64,000 nt of DNA from Pseudo-nitzschia pungens (lineage: Eukaryota > Bacillariophyta > Bacillariophyceae > Bacillariales > Bacillariaceae): positions 2,170,001-2,234,000 of the forward strand of contig CM074769.1 in the NCBI GenBank assembly GCA_037355855.1, in the 5' to 3' direction. This document shows positions 49,287 through 60,488 of this stretch, one piece after another (position 1 is the stretch's first letter; the number at the start of each line of letters is the position of its first letter). A model generated the notes under the pieces. That model did not search any database, was not told where the DNA came from, and was given only the letters and a program-made list of their open reading frames with translations. Made by a program: the position numbers and the translations under genes.

Positions 49287-52200
49287 TCAACTTCCGTCTT
49301 TCCGTTTTCGGTAGGACAAATATGCGACCTCGATGACATGGACGCTGTGGAGAACTTTTTTCAACAATCTCAACCGCTCAATGCGTTGCCGCACATCCGC
49401 CCCGCTGCCGAAGGAAACAGAAAAAGTGAGTATTTGAACAGGTGAGGCGACGATTCATACTATGTTTCAAATTGAACACTGTAGTACTTACCTTATCGGA
49501 GAAGCTGTTGTTGCTATCCTTACAATGCTATGTGTTCGGTCTATTCGATAGGCCCAAAACCCGAAAGATATCCACGCAAAGAAGCGCTCGACACGTTTGC
49601 TCATGTGGTGGAAGAGAACACACATAGAAACAAACCGCTGCATGGATGCGATTCGCGTCTCGTAAAGTTCCTGAACTAAATGCTGATTTTGCGCTAGCAC
49701 GAAGTCCATGTCTTTTACTTTGTCTTTCCCTGCATTATATTTTCGTAGTGTCTCCCCAAAATATTTTTCATCGCTTGCTTGCACCTGGATCAATCCACGC
49801 CTGTCGCGATTGCTTGGAGGTATCTTTACTCGTTGATCGTATCCAGAATTTTTTAGAAAGGCAACAAAGTCACTGTAATCCAAAGCGCCTGAGTGATCTC
49901 TGTCAGCCTCGCCAAAAAATATTTTGGCTTCTGATTTGGTCAGTGACGAGTTCACTCTCATCAACTCCTCAATAAATTCAGTTTCTGAAATTATACCATC
50001 TCTATCTTTGTCAATATTGTTGAATACCCTGTGCCATCTGTCATCAGTTTTCCGATTGCGGATGACATCATCAACAATGTCATCAACAGAGAGAGATGTG
50101 TGAATTTCATCAGATGCATGATCTTCCCTTTCCTCGTTAAGTGCATTGAATCTCTCCGGTCTTTGCTGATCGTTGATATCCAAGTATGCACCCACAAGCG
50201 CATGTGTGTTTCTCTGTTTGTGGATTTTGATTGAAATGCTGCAATCCATTATCTGGTGGACAGACGAATTCAAGAGCATGTTGCTTGCATTTGACTTGCT
50301 AAAACATGAAAAAATATTTTTGAAGGTCTTGGCAAGACTATATCGCTGTTGAGAAACTAAAGTCTCATCGATTGACTCGTCGTCCCCAAATTCTTGCATT
50401 TGGCGAGTTTTCATTATCTTTTCTTCACGAGCATCTGTTTCAATCAAGAATCTTAAAACATGATTGTTCGAAAAATGATTTGTGAGTAGACCTGTGCATT
50501 TGAACGTCGCATGTAAATTTGCTGCATTACCTGAGTTCGAAATCTTACCTTTCGCACAAGAATAAAGGACGATGTCGTTTCAGAAAGATTCCCATTTTCG
50601 ATAGATTCAATGTGAAAGGGTTGTGACCTATTGTGATAGATTCACAGGTTCCTCCGTGACTTTGAATACTACTCGCCTGGTTGACAGAAAGGCACACGGA
50701 TCCTTCAGCGGTAGACAATGCTGAAAGGCGTCCATCTGGGCGTCCAAATATTGCTAATGTACCACGCACGACACGGTGGGTGTGACGGTGCACGAAGTGA
50801 TCAGATGGATTACCACTTAAAACATTAAGTCCAGCGATGCTGTATGAAACTGCAAAGCACTTGCTCAAAAAGGCATCGGCACATTGAGAAACCTTGATTT
50901 CAATCATTGAACGAACGTGCTAGGAGGTTAGAGAATAATGGAAATTTGTCTCAACTAGGCCGAAACGAAGAAATCATGATTCAAATGCTTACCCAGGGAA
51001 TATCTCCGATTACTACTGTTCGCCCAACCATTCTATGCCTGAGATTTCTTCCTTGAACAATACGGATGACTGTGATACAAATCTGGGGTAGCCAGAAGTA
51101 GATACAAGAGTCAAGAAATCTTAGGAAATATGTGATGGTATCACCCTCGACTACTCCAAAACCATGACCGATGGCAGAAACCAAGGGCCAACCCGCTGTG
51201 ACAGTGACGAAGATGTAAAGAAAAGACATGGCGTAAGCTCTAGCCTGTTCAAGTATATGATCCGACCACAAATTTCCAAGATTGTGTAGTGTCCTCAGAA
51301 GTTGTGGGACCCGATCCAACGGGTAACCGGAATCATTGTGTCCAACGATTTCCGTCAAAGCCTTTACATTCATTTGGTTGCATTTTTCTAGAATCTGAAC
51401 ATCCTGCTCGTTTATTTGAGCCTTTGTTACCCTGCGGAATCGAGCATCGCTCAAAATCACAACACTTATGTATTCCAAAAGGTTTGTAAGAAGTTGATGC
51501 GTGGCTGCCACAGACACCGAACATGGCTCGGCTGGTCTCATTCCAATTTCTGTCGAAAATATGCGCTGATTCATCAAACTTGCACTGGTTCCATCAATCT
51601 CATCCATCATCCGTAGCTGCTTCCCGATCTGCGTGTCCCATTCAGAAGTAACAACGAAAATACTTTGTGTTGCGGACTGCAACAGATTTGAACAAGCAAG
51701 TGGTCCAAATGTACCGCCACTATGGCTAACGATGATGACAATTGAATCATGAATATTCCTGGTTTGGGGAGTATAAGGGAAGCCGATGGATGGAACAGCA
51801 ATTTCTTGTCCATACAATCCCAACAGCTTGTTGCTGCTCACTGCCTCGATGCAGAGTTTCGGAAATGCTTTCTGTAAATCGCTGGCAAACTGCTCGGCTA
51901 GATATAAGGATACTTCGCACCCAGTGAGGAGAATATCGACAGACATATTAGGAACGGTGCCGGCCACGTGCTGCTCTAAACGTTTGCGAAGACACCGAGA
52001 CAAATTGAATGCTGTCAACCTATTCAAACTAGTAGATGCCCTGCGAGAATGCCAGTCATCTTGGATGTTTTTGCAAACTCTTGGGATATCCTGAATGTCC
52101 GTTAGCACAGGGTCATCAGTCAGTGACTGGAGAGGTTGAATAAGTGGATTACCCGAAAGTTTCGTCATTCGATGGAAGAGTTCAGAATCGATTTTGGTTG

Positions 52201-54667
52201 ATTTCGATTCTTGGTGTAGTATGGCTGTGATCTTACCATTCATTAGGTGATATTCCTCCAAATGACAGTTTGGTAGTGACACAGGCGAACTTTGGTATTT
52301 CCGACACCCCCAGTCCAAGACAATTACTTCTCCTCCTAGATCATCTAAGTCTAGTCTTGTAGATTCGTTGTCAAGTTCTCGTCTTGAGGAGCTGGTTGAT
52401 TGCAAGTTTTCGTCGCGAAAAACTGCATCAAATTTGGAACCCATTCCCGCCTTGACAGCTGCTTGCTCTGATCCATAACATATTAGATCTTTATCTGGAT
52501 AAAATGCAATCGACATGGTTTGGCCTCGGGCTGCTAAACACATTTGTCTATGAGAATCAAGATTTGAAGTCACGCTGATCCCGAACGAACCTTTAGCGTT
52601 CTTCATGAAAAGTTTGGTTGTCATGAACAAATCATTGTCAAAAAATGCATCAATTGTCGTTTTGCAAAAGGATGGAAGCGGGTCGTCGAGGTTATTTGAT
52701 TCGATATCACAAGTATCTGCATCGGTACTACCATTCCTCAAACTATCGTCAACGTGCGATAAATTTTCGTCCCTGTCTTCTTCTGTAATGACAATTCGAG
52801 GTTCGTTCGAAGTCACTACCTGCTCACTACGGTTCGCAGCTGCGGTCCTTGTGGATAGTGCACTACAACTCGCACCAATGGCTCTCAGGAGTGGATGTAG
52901 ACGTTCTGTAGGCCATGATCGGATTTCTTTCAATACTTGGTCCTTCAGGACGACTCGTGATTCCGCGCTATTTCCAACATGACGTAGAGTTATGGGATCG
53001 TTCTTGCTGCACATACTATGTGAAGTGCAAAAATCCTCTAGCACTTTTTCAAAAGCGGTGCCAATCACATCTTGTAGGTACTCCTTGTATGGGGGTAATA
53101 CCTGTCGCTGCTTCTGCGCCATTTTCAAACCACACTGTGACGATTCCATTCCCAAAACCAAAGCATAACGTGCACTAAGACCGAAACATCCCTGAGTCCG
53201 AAGAATATCAACCATACCAGCAATGGCGCACGAATCGACTAGTGCAGGAGTTGTTACTTCCGTTGCCGCACTCAACCAATTTTGAATTGTCTCCAACTCA
53301 TATGTCTTGCCATGACTCTGATAAAAGTCGAAATCACCATTGTGGGTAATATAATTCTCCACTGTGACTAGACCGGGTCTTGGAATGGCATTTCCATCTT
53401 GATTGCCGATGCTATGTTCCATATCATAAACTCGCCTTACCGATGGGGGTGTCCATTGGTGAGGATGAGTCCCATCTAATGTACTCAGGGAAGATGTCGC
53501 AAAACGAGTGTGCCCTACAAACATGCGTGGCACGAAATCACTCGAATCCTTACGAGAATATCGCCGGAAGTCTTTTTCTACCTTGGCCCGTACAAGTTTG
53601 CTCAGATCTGTCCGTTTCTTGTTCACGACTCGCGATCGGACTGCCTTCGAGCATGTCACCAAACTAGGATTGTCTGTTTGTTTACTATCCGTTGGATGAT
53701 AGATCACTACACCACCTGACTGTGCTCCTCGCATCATGGTTACCTCGACCATTTGTTGCAGTGTATCTAACGCTGCAGCTTCGGTTTCGTTGTTTTTTAA
53801 CCACATTTTATTCAATAAAATGATGCCGAAATTTCCACAATAGAAAACATGTCGAATTGGACTCCCGTTTAATGGCAGGACGGGACCCAACCCCATCAAG
53901 TCGGTTGTGATGGCCTCGAATGCAGTAATAGAAGCAGCGCACAACATACCAGAAGAGAAGATTTCAGCCAAGAAGGACTTCTGTTTTCGCCTGTTCCAAT
54001 TCTCGTCGTTCAAGTCGCCTTCCACTGATCTTCCGGTAAACCACCGAAATTTCCAACGAAGAAGAGTCAACAACAGCAGTAGAAGGCAGCTACCGATCCA
54101 ACCGCAGTGTCTCACAGGTAGTTCCAACTCTTCGGGAAGATTTGGTAGGGAACATTGCCTTCCTAGAAGCACTTCGAATGCTAAGCGAATACTTGAATCA
54201 ATTTCTTGAGAAGAGTTCAATTGTAAGATTCCTGTAGTTTCTCGAGATAATTCAAGAAAAACATCATAGCCCATCCACCACGCAGCGGCGAGGTGAATCA
54301 ATTCGTGCATCGCACCGAAAACGATATACCATAAGAAGATGTGGTCCCGATGATAGGATGTGTCAGGTCTTCCACGATGGTGTGGGTCGTTTTGAAACTT
54401 CGACAAAGCATGGCCCTTCATCGCTGCTGAAACTTGAATAAGGTGCTGGACTGTGCAACATGTCAAATTCAATCGAAAACAAAAACGAGGCCATGAGGTA
54501 AAAAATAGGAAATCTTTGTTGGATGAAAGAAACATCGATGCGGCACTAGCGGTGGTGACAAGCCGGACCTCACCAATACAGCGCTGGTCTTCCCGTTGAT
54601 GAACAACAAAACCTTTCCTATGTCGGTAGAATTGCTCCAAAAATCTACTGACGAATAAAGTCAGCAT
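49287..54667 (-). CDS. Membrane HExxH - type-2 glutamine amidotransferase - SIS - EF-hand fusion protein
   Basis: Four exons: 54667-50993, 50919-50549, 50451-49492 and 49404-49287. Introns of 73, 97 and 87 bp start GTAAG and end AG with matching phases (0, 2, 2), giving about 1707 residues. The N-terminus is hydrophobic, with HELIH at 121-125 in a membrane segment and a GLGPVLPLNGSP segment at about 259-270. The amidotransferase domain (about 277-790) shows CGNFG, RGAQSGG, GHTRFAT, THPH, HNGDF and LAARGQTMSI, as in GlmS/GFAT. One SIS domain lies at about 890-1080 (SHSGGTFGPLA). Two membrane segments follow (about 1140-1210). EF-hand loops DKDRDGIISETE (1496-1507) and DRDHSGALDYSD (1532-1543) come next, then a basic tail. 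I chose the ATG at 54667; the frame is open 20 codons further up but only from GTG. The role is unknown. An alternative is two or more separate genes, but the clean splice joins argue for one. Confidence 0.75.
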
Positions 54668-55776
54668 GGAGAGTCTCGCTATGGAGATCGATCGGAAGAG
54701 ACAATCACTTACTTTTGATTTGTTCACTTCTCAACACAGTCTACTGGTATTGAATACCGAAGACTGAGAGGGTGTTGGTTTGTAAGATTACGGTATGTTT
54801 CCAAACTGTGCGAGTGCTTACTCGTGGTGATGATTCCACTACCGATAAAGTAAGGAAGCAGGAAACACTGTTGATTTTTGGAAGATGGGATTACAGCAGG
54901 ACTGGAGACAGAAAGATCTGAGAACTTCTAATTTATTTTTTGATTACGGTAGGGTATTTACCGGTAAGCCTTACGCGTCTCAATCATCTCAATCAAGCTT
55001 TTCTCTATCACAGAGATGAGACTTCGACGTTCAAAGTTGAGTCTTGTCCTTATTCTTTAGGTTTCGCGTATGTTCCGTACACTTCTGACGTCCAATCTTA
55101 AACGTGGACCCTGGTACAAGAAGAAGTACGTACCCGACATTTAATTATTACGTAGTAGTAGTACTTATACTTCGTATTTGTAGAAGTGCGTGAAAAACTG
55201 TAACAAACAATGATGCCGAGGGCCTAGCGAAATGTTGACGTCGCGATCCCCAAATCACATAAACTCGTGATCGGAATGATAAAAATTTTCATTGTGATTG
55301 TATGTCATTGCGACCAATAACAACTGGCAGCGAAAAAACTGAGTCACTTTCCTCTGTATGGATCGCTTGGATGACTGTCTCACAACCAAGAAACGCAATT
55401 TGATTCGGTTTCTGGCCAGTTTTTCAAACCACGTACGTGCGCTATGTTTACAATTGCCGGTACTTATGGGGACAGCTATGGGCCTTCCAGAGGTGAAGTA
55501 ATGACTGGATGGGCTATCAGCGATCAGTAATCAAGCCTGACGTAATTACCGTAGTCCTGGGATACAGTTGATTTAATTTTTTTCTACAGTACGGTAAGTT
55601 ACTCGTACGGTAACCTTACGGTAATAATTTAAATTTTTCCAGCCCCCTGCGCACAACGCGCAAAATGAACATGATTGGTTTTTTTTACAGATTTCTTCAA
55701 AACTTTCGTTGAATTTTTGAAACAAAAAGAAATTTTCAAAACCTCCCCCATATTAGCGATACTACCAACCTGCTGC
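54668..55776. other. Upstream region of the fusion gene, no gene seen
   Basis: Probable promoter side of the minus-strand fusion gene. It contains GTAAGTTACTCGTAC near 55593, part of a dispersed word family, and small A/T-rich runs. No coding sequence recognised. Confidence 0.5.
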
Positions 55777-56050
55777 CATGGGTGTCAAAGTGACCCCAGG
55801 TGTCACTGTGACACCAGAGGTTTCGGCGAGTGTCAAGTGTCAAAATGACACTGGGTGTCACTTTTACCCCAGGTGTCACTTTGACACTCATTTGTCTTTG
55901 ACTGTCTTTCTTGCGAGTGTCAAAGTGTCAACAGGGATCAAAGTGACACTAGGTGTCACTTTGACTCCCGATAGTGTCAGTGAGTGTGAAGTGTCAAAGT
56001 GACACCAGGTGTCACTTTGACCCAAGGTGTCACTTTCACACTTGCAAGAG
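55777..56050. repeat. Palindromic minisatellite built on GTGTCACTTTGA
   Basis: The word GTGTCA(C)TTTGA and its reverse complement alternate many times. The best palindrome, 55993-56021, has 14-bp arms around a single base. The whole block can form several competing hairpins or cruciforms. Confidence 0.85.
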
Positions 56051-56607
56051 AAGTTGGCAGTGAGTTGGTGGCTCATTGGGGTGTGTCTGAAATTTTCTAT
56101 CAAAAAGATTATTTTCTTCCAGGAGAGCCAGTAATATTCAAATTTTGGACAGAAAATTAGATCATCCATGCGATGAACAGGTGGGGGGGAGGACTGGACA
56201 CTTTTGAAATTCCTCAAAAAAACAAAAATCAACCATGTTCCTGGACCTTCCGGAACAAAGATAGTTTTTGATGCTTAAATTAATTATCTCCCCCAAAGAA
56301 ACTCACATTTTTTGGGATCGAAAAAAGTGAAGATTTTCATGGGACTAAAAAACTCGCATTTTTGCTCTAGAAAAAAACACGTATATACAGCAATAAATGC
56401 GAGTTTTCAGCAGAAATTAGCAGAAAAATGCGAGTTTCAGCAGAAAAATGCGAGTTTTCTATACAAAATGCGAGTTTTCTTTGGGAAAATGAGTGTTTTC
56501 AACAAAATTTTCAACAAAAAACTCGATTTGAATGAGCCAATCAAAAAATTCGATTTTCCAGTACACATTGTACAGGGATATAGGTAGAAAAAAAAACTGA
56601 TGCAGCA

Positions 56608-56797
56608 ACGTGTCGTTAATACAGGGGGGACAGCAAGCAGCAAAGCGTCAATAATACAGGGGGGACAGCTAGCAGCAACAAGCAGCAACACGTCGATAAT
56701 ACAGGGGGGGACAGCAAGCAGCAATGCGTCAATAATACAGGGGGGGACAGCAAGCAGCAACGCGTCGATAATACAAGAGGGGGGGGGACAGCAAGCA
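56608..56797. repeat. G-rich minisatellite, five units of 35-46 bp
   Basis: Units of the form CGTC(A/G)ATAATACAGGGGGG followed by ACAGCAAGCAGCAA. The G-run grows from six to nine along the array, which suggests replication slippage. Confidence 0.9.
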
Positions 56798-56810
56798 TAA
56801 TTTTAATTAA

Positions 56811-56890
56811 GCACCTCTGTTAGCAAATCGACTCCGTCATTGCACCTCTCTTAGCAAATCGACTCCGTCGTTGCGCCTCTCTTAGCAATC
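56811..56890. repeat. 31-bp tandem repeat, about 2.6 units
   Basis: GCACCTCTGTTAGCAAATCG and near copies start at 56811, 56842 and 56873. Confidence 0.85.
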
Positions 56891-57061
56891 AAAAAAAAAT
56901 TTGCAAAGAAAACTCGCACTTTTTTTGTCCGTTGTGCACTTTTTTTGTCCGCTGAACCAAACTCGCATTATTTAATGTGAGTTGAAAAAGAACGTGTTTT
57001 TTAGTCCCGTGAAAACTTGCACTTTTTGGTCTCGAAAAAAGTGCGAGAAAAAAGTGCGAGT

Positions 57062-57651
57062 TTATCCCCCCAAATTGTGTTCCAAAAGGGGGATGTGAGT
57101 TGACAAGTTTGACTCAAAAAATTGCGCGATTCGCGCGAAGAAATTTACAGTTCCGGAAGGTCCTGCAGTAACCAGCTCATCTGCCTGATTAAAGGCACTC
57201 ATACTGTACCATGGGGACAGGGTCAATTTACGGTGATGGGCTGTCTGGGGTTCGTTGATGTGGCAGAAGGAACAGGATAGCATTCACAACTACCACAATT
57301 GGTTCATTGACATGACAATAGAAATTTTGCACAGCCAAGATACAAGGGATTTGATGCCAGGAATCAAGGCTCTGTCAAAGGAGCTCAGGCCAGAAGAGTT
57401 CAGATCCATCTAGTAGTATAGTAGCCACACAAGCAGGCAGGATTACCCCCACGAAATATTTTTTTTGTGACAACAAACTGTGCTCAGGAGATCACACACC
57501 ATTCATCACATTCATGAATGAGGGGAACGAAACAATACAAACTACTGACTGGATGAACAACAAGGCTCAGCATTGCAAAGGAATGCTCAGTATGCATTTT
57601 TTTCGGTTATGTCAATGTGCATCACAACAATGCTGTACTCAAGGAGGAGTT
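57062..57651. other. Unassigned region, possible decayed retroelement coding sequence
   Basis: Short protein-like frames on the plus strand (for example around 57300-57415, ending in ELRPEEFRSI) are broken by stops. They adjoin a truncated LTR. No family recognised. Confidence 0.35.
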
Positions 57652-57955
57652 TGTAACATGCTGGCGTAGCCTTACTACGAAAGGGTTCTAAATGATTATT
57701 GAATCCCGCATGTACACCAATATATGGTATTCATGTACGTATGTTCAGTATATACACACATACAACGGATACTGTCAAATATCAAGATAAACAAAGATTC
57801 CCGTGACTCGCCGATTATTGATATTATGCCCGACGAACATTACTATTGTTCAATCGCTCATTCATTCCATACTCAAGAAATCATTCCCATCTCGTAAAGT
57901 ATTCAACCATTCTCTTCTGTAACACAATTTTATAATTATTCATCTTTAAAACACC
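57652..57955 (+). repeat. Truncated LTR of the gag-only element family
   Basis: Begins TGTAACATGCTGGCG and follows the 59953 LTR through the ATTCAACCATTCTC and CATCTTTAAAA segments. It diverges from that LTR before the terminal ~45 bp. It is more diverged than the other LTRs, so it is an old copy. Confidence 0.85.
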
Positions 57956-58883
57956 TTGCCGTGCACCGGAATACAGTCACGAGTCCACTTGGGACTGGGA
58001 ATAAAAATACGATTAGCGAGTCTCCGGATTGCTGATTTGGAGACTGCCGATAGCGATAGCAGATAGACTAACTGATAGAGCTCACAATTTGCATATCACT
58101 ACTTTGTAAACACTACTAGTAGACCTGAGGTATGGCATGATTTTAAAATCAAGCTGAGCACTGATGACCATGAGCAGAAACAACACTCGGTCGGTCGAGC
58201 AAACCGACGAGAAGGAAACTGCTGAAAATGGAGGCGCAAAGAAGCAATAACAGGGAGAAGGACATCTGGTGTCTGCAGCACTAAGGAACACCAATCCCAG
58301 CAGCAGTTAGTGCCATTAGATGGGGCAGCAGCAGCAACAGAGACACCTAGGGACCTAAACAGGACTATGGTCGACAACAGAAATAATCCAAAAAAAATAT
58401 GTGTCAAAAAAGTGACACGAAAAATCCAGTGAGTGGACTAACTGGACCAACACTGAGTGGATGGACAGACCAAATAGGGGATGCCAACCAAAACTCGAAT
58501 ATAGAGATATCCCAAAAGGTATATAATGAATACCCAAACACCACCAATCCCACGGGAAACGGGAAGTGGGACCGGCCCGGTGATTGCTTAATAGAGAAGC
58601 AAAGCCGGAGAACCACGGGAATTAAATCCAACGAAATAAAAACAGAAACAACTCCGGGGAACCACTGGATTCCCGGGAGCCAAAGAGAGAAACAACTCCC
58701 ACCATCGAAATGGATGGAACAAAAAATCAGTTATAACATTAGTTATCACGAGAGCAGCGAAAATCCAGACCAAAAAACTGGAGGAGCTGGAGTAATCATT
58801 CTTGCTCAGTTCAAACGCAAAGCAACAAGACAACAGAAATAGTGTAACTAAATTAAACTTAATAGAAAACTGATTAATCCACC
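57956..58883. other. Region upstream of the second gag pseudogene
   Basis: It may be the leader and 5' flank of the element whose gag starts at 58884. The 147-codon plus-strand frame at 58399-58842 is low in hydrophobic residues and matches nothing I know. No LTR terminus identified. Confidence 0.4.
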
Positions 58884-59952
58884 ATGGCGTCTAAAGGAAC
58901 CAAACAGAAACCCTTTAACTTTACACGAGAGGACTGGTCGGAAGATGCCACCACTGTGAAAATGAGTATCGACAGCGAGAAGGGCGGCGTCGAATTCAGT
59001 GACTACCTGAAAAGTCCTCACCGGCACTGAAAGACCAGAACTCTTCATTATCTGGAAGAGAGATTTTGACCAGAAGATTGCTGGCAATGACAAACTCCAA
59101 GGAGACCAGAAACTGGACGTTCTACAGCGGATTCTCGCCAACGAGGCACTGTCCCTAGTCCAGATGACCTTGGGCCGGTCCTACTCCGCCAAGCCAAATC
59201 ACAAGATACACAACAACAAACTGGTCCAGAAAAAGATCCAGGAGATTGAAAAACTCGACCAAACAACCAAAGAACCTCCCCCTGGGACAACCAAGGAGGT
59301 GGCAAAGGGGAAATCCACCCCAGAAGCCGACAACACTGAACCGACTGCTACAGCAAAATCGGATGAGGAAACAGAGCCAGAAGATCTCACGGCTCCGATC
59401 CCCAAGAAGAGCGTCCCAACCGCCCTCACCCAGTACTACCAATCCGAAGAGTACAAGAAGGATGTCATTGAGGAATGCATGCATGCCCTCAAGCTCAAGA
59501 TTTTTGGCAATGACATGAATGGGAAGCGCTTGTACATCCTCCTCCGCAGATTCATGCGGGGGATTTGAGTCGACATGAAACACGGCATCCGCGCCTGGGC
59601 CAACCGAATGGCTGAACTACAGAGCTATCTGCCAGATTGCCTCTGGGACAGTGGCAATGACCCAATAGAAGCACCTACCAGCTTCACAACAGCAGAAATG
59701 AAGGAAATCCTGGATTCCAACATTACCCACACCCAGAGGGACAAATTGGAACACATTGGTTGGGATGTCTACGCCCACTCCTTCAACACCACTATCAACA
59801 AGCTTGAAAACTTGGAAACCACCATCCGGAAGGAGGAGGAACTCCAAAAACACATCACCGAACTGGAAAAACAGAATGGTGGTGCCAAGAAAAACTCCAA
59901 GGTCGCGTCTGGGGGAGGAAATGGAAAGTCTCCTGGCAAAAAAAAGCGCCCT
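58884..59952 (+). pseudogene. Gag-like pseudogene, N-terminal and middle part
   Basis: A different gag type from the 60489 gene. It starts ATGGCGTCTAAAGG after CCACC. Damage includes a frameshift near 59010-59025, after DYLKS, and an in-frame TGA at 59566-59568. Otherwise the frame continues through a basic and acidic linker region and a Lys/Gly-rich tail. It is interrupted at 59952 by the LTR element and resumes at 63044 with a CCHC knuckle. Confidence 0.8.
59948..59952 (+). repeat. GCCCT target-site duplication (left copy)
   Basis: Five bases directly before the 5' LTR, repeated at 63039-63043 directly after the 3' LTR. Confidence 0.95.
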
Positions 59953-60291
59953 TGTGTCACGTTGGCGTAGGTACCCCTACGAGAGACTCTAAATGATTAT
60001 TGAATCCCGCATGTGCTCCAATACACAAGAATATATAAATAATATTCATGTACATATACTGAATATTATTCAAATATCAAGATAAACAAAGATTCCCATG
60101 AATCAACGATTATTGATATTATGCCCACCGAATAATATATCATTATTCGATCGTTCATCCATATTCAAGGAATCATTCCCATCTCGTAAAGTATTCAACC
60201 ATTCTCTGTCATAACACAATTTATTAACCTTTCATCTTTAAAATACCTCTATCCCGTATTACTCCATCTAATTCTACCTTAACGTGTAACA
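59953..60291 (+). repeat. 5' LTR of the gag-only element (339 bp)
   Basis: Begins TGTGTCACGTT and ends AACGTGTAACA; the termini are inverted repeats with few mismatches. Followed by the palindrome CAGTAATTACTG. Confidence 0.95.
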
Positions 60292-60303
60292 CAGTAATTA
60301 CTG
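60292..60303 (+). other. Palindromic 12-mer after the 5' LTR, candidate primer-binding site
   Basis: CAGTAATTACTG is a perfect 12-bp palindrome, conserved next to the LTR in both gag-only elements (also 47361-47372). Its position suits a primer-binding site, but it does not begin TGG as sites for intact tRNA 3' ends usually do. Confidence 0.5.
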
Positions 60304-60488
60304 TTTATCTTTCAAAGTAGAAGACAGACAGGAACTCAGTACTGAATCATCCAAAACAACCTTTATCCTAAACAACAGGGATACATCGATACCCTGACAA
60401 GCAAAAAGAAACACCGATACGATCGATCGAACATCGAACCAATCAAACGAAACGCCAATACGAATTGATCGAACCATACGAATCAACC

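Larger units (their letters stand above)
56290..57061. repeat. Low-complexity region with GCGAGTTTT words and minisatellites
   Basis: AATGCGAGTTTT-type words recur on both strands at 56300-56480 and 56940-57060. Between them lie the minisatellites at 56608-56797 and 56811-56890. No gene seen. Confidence 0.7.

Noticed and set aside
50545..50907. Separate 120-codon gene
   Set aside because: A 3' splice site just upstream and a 5' splice site at its end, both in matching phase, make it an internal exon of the fusion gene.
58399..58842. 147-codon plus-strand frame
   Set aside because: Composition is unlike a folded protein and it lies in the probable leader of a decayed retroelement.
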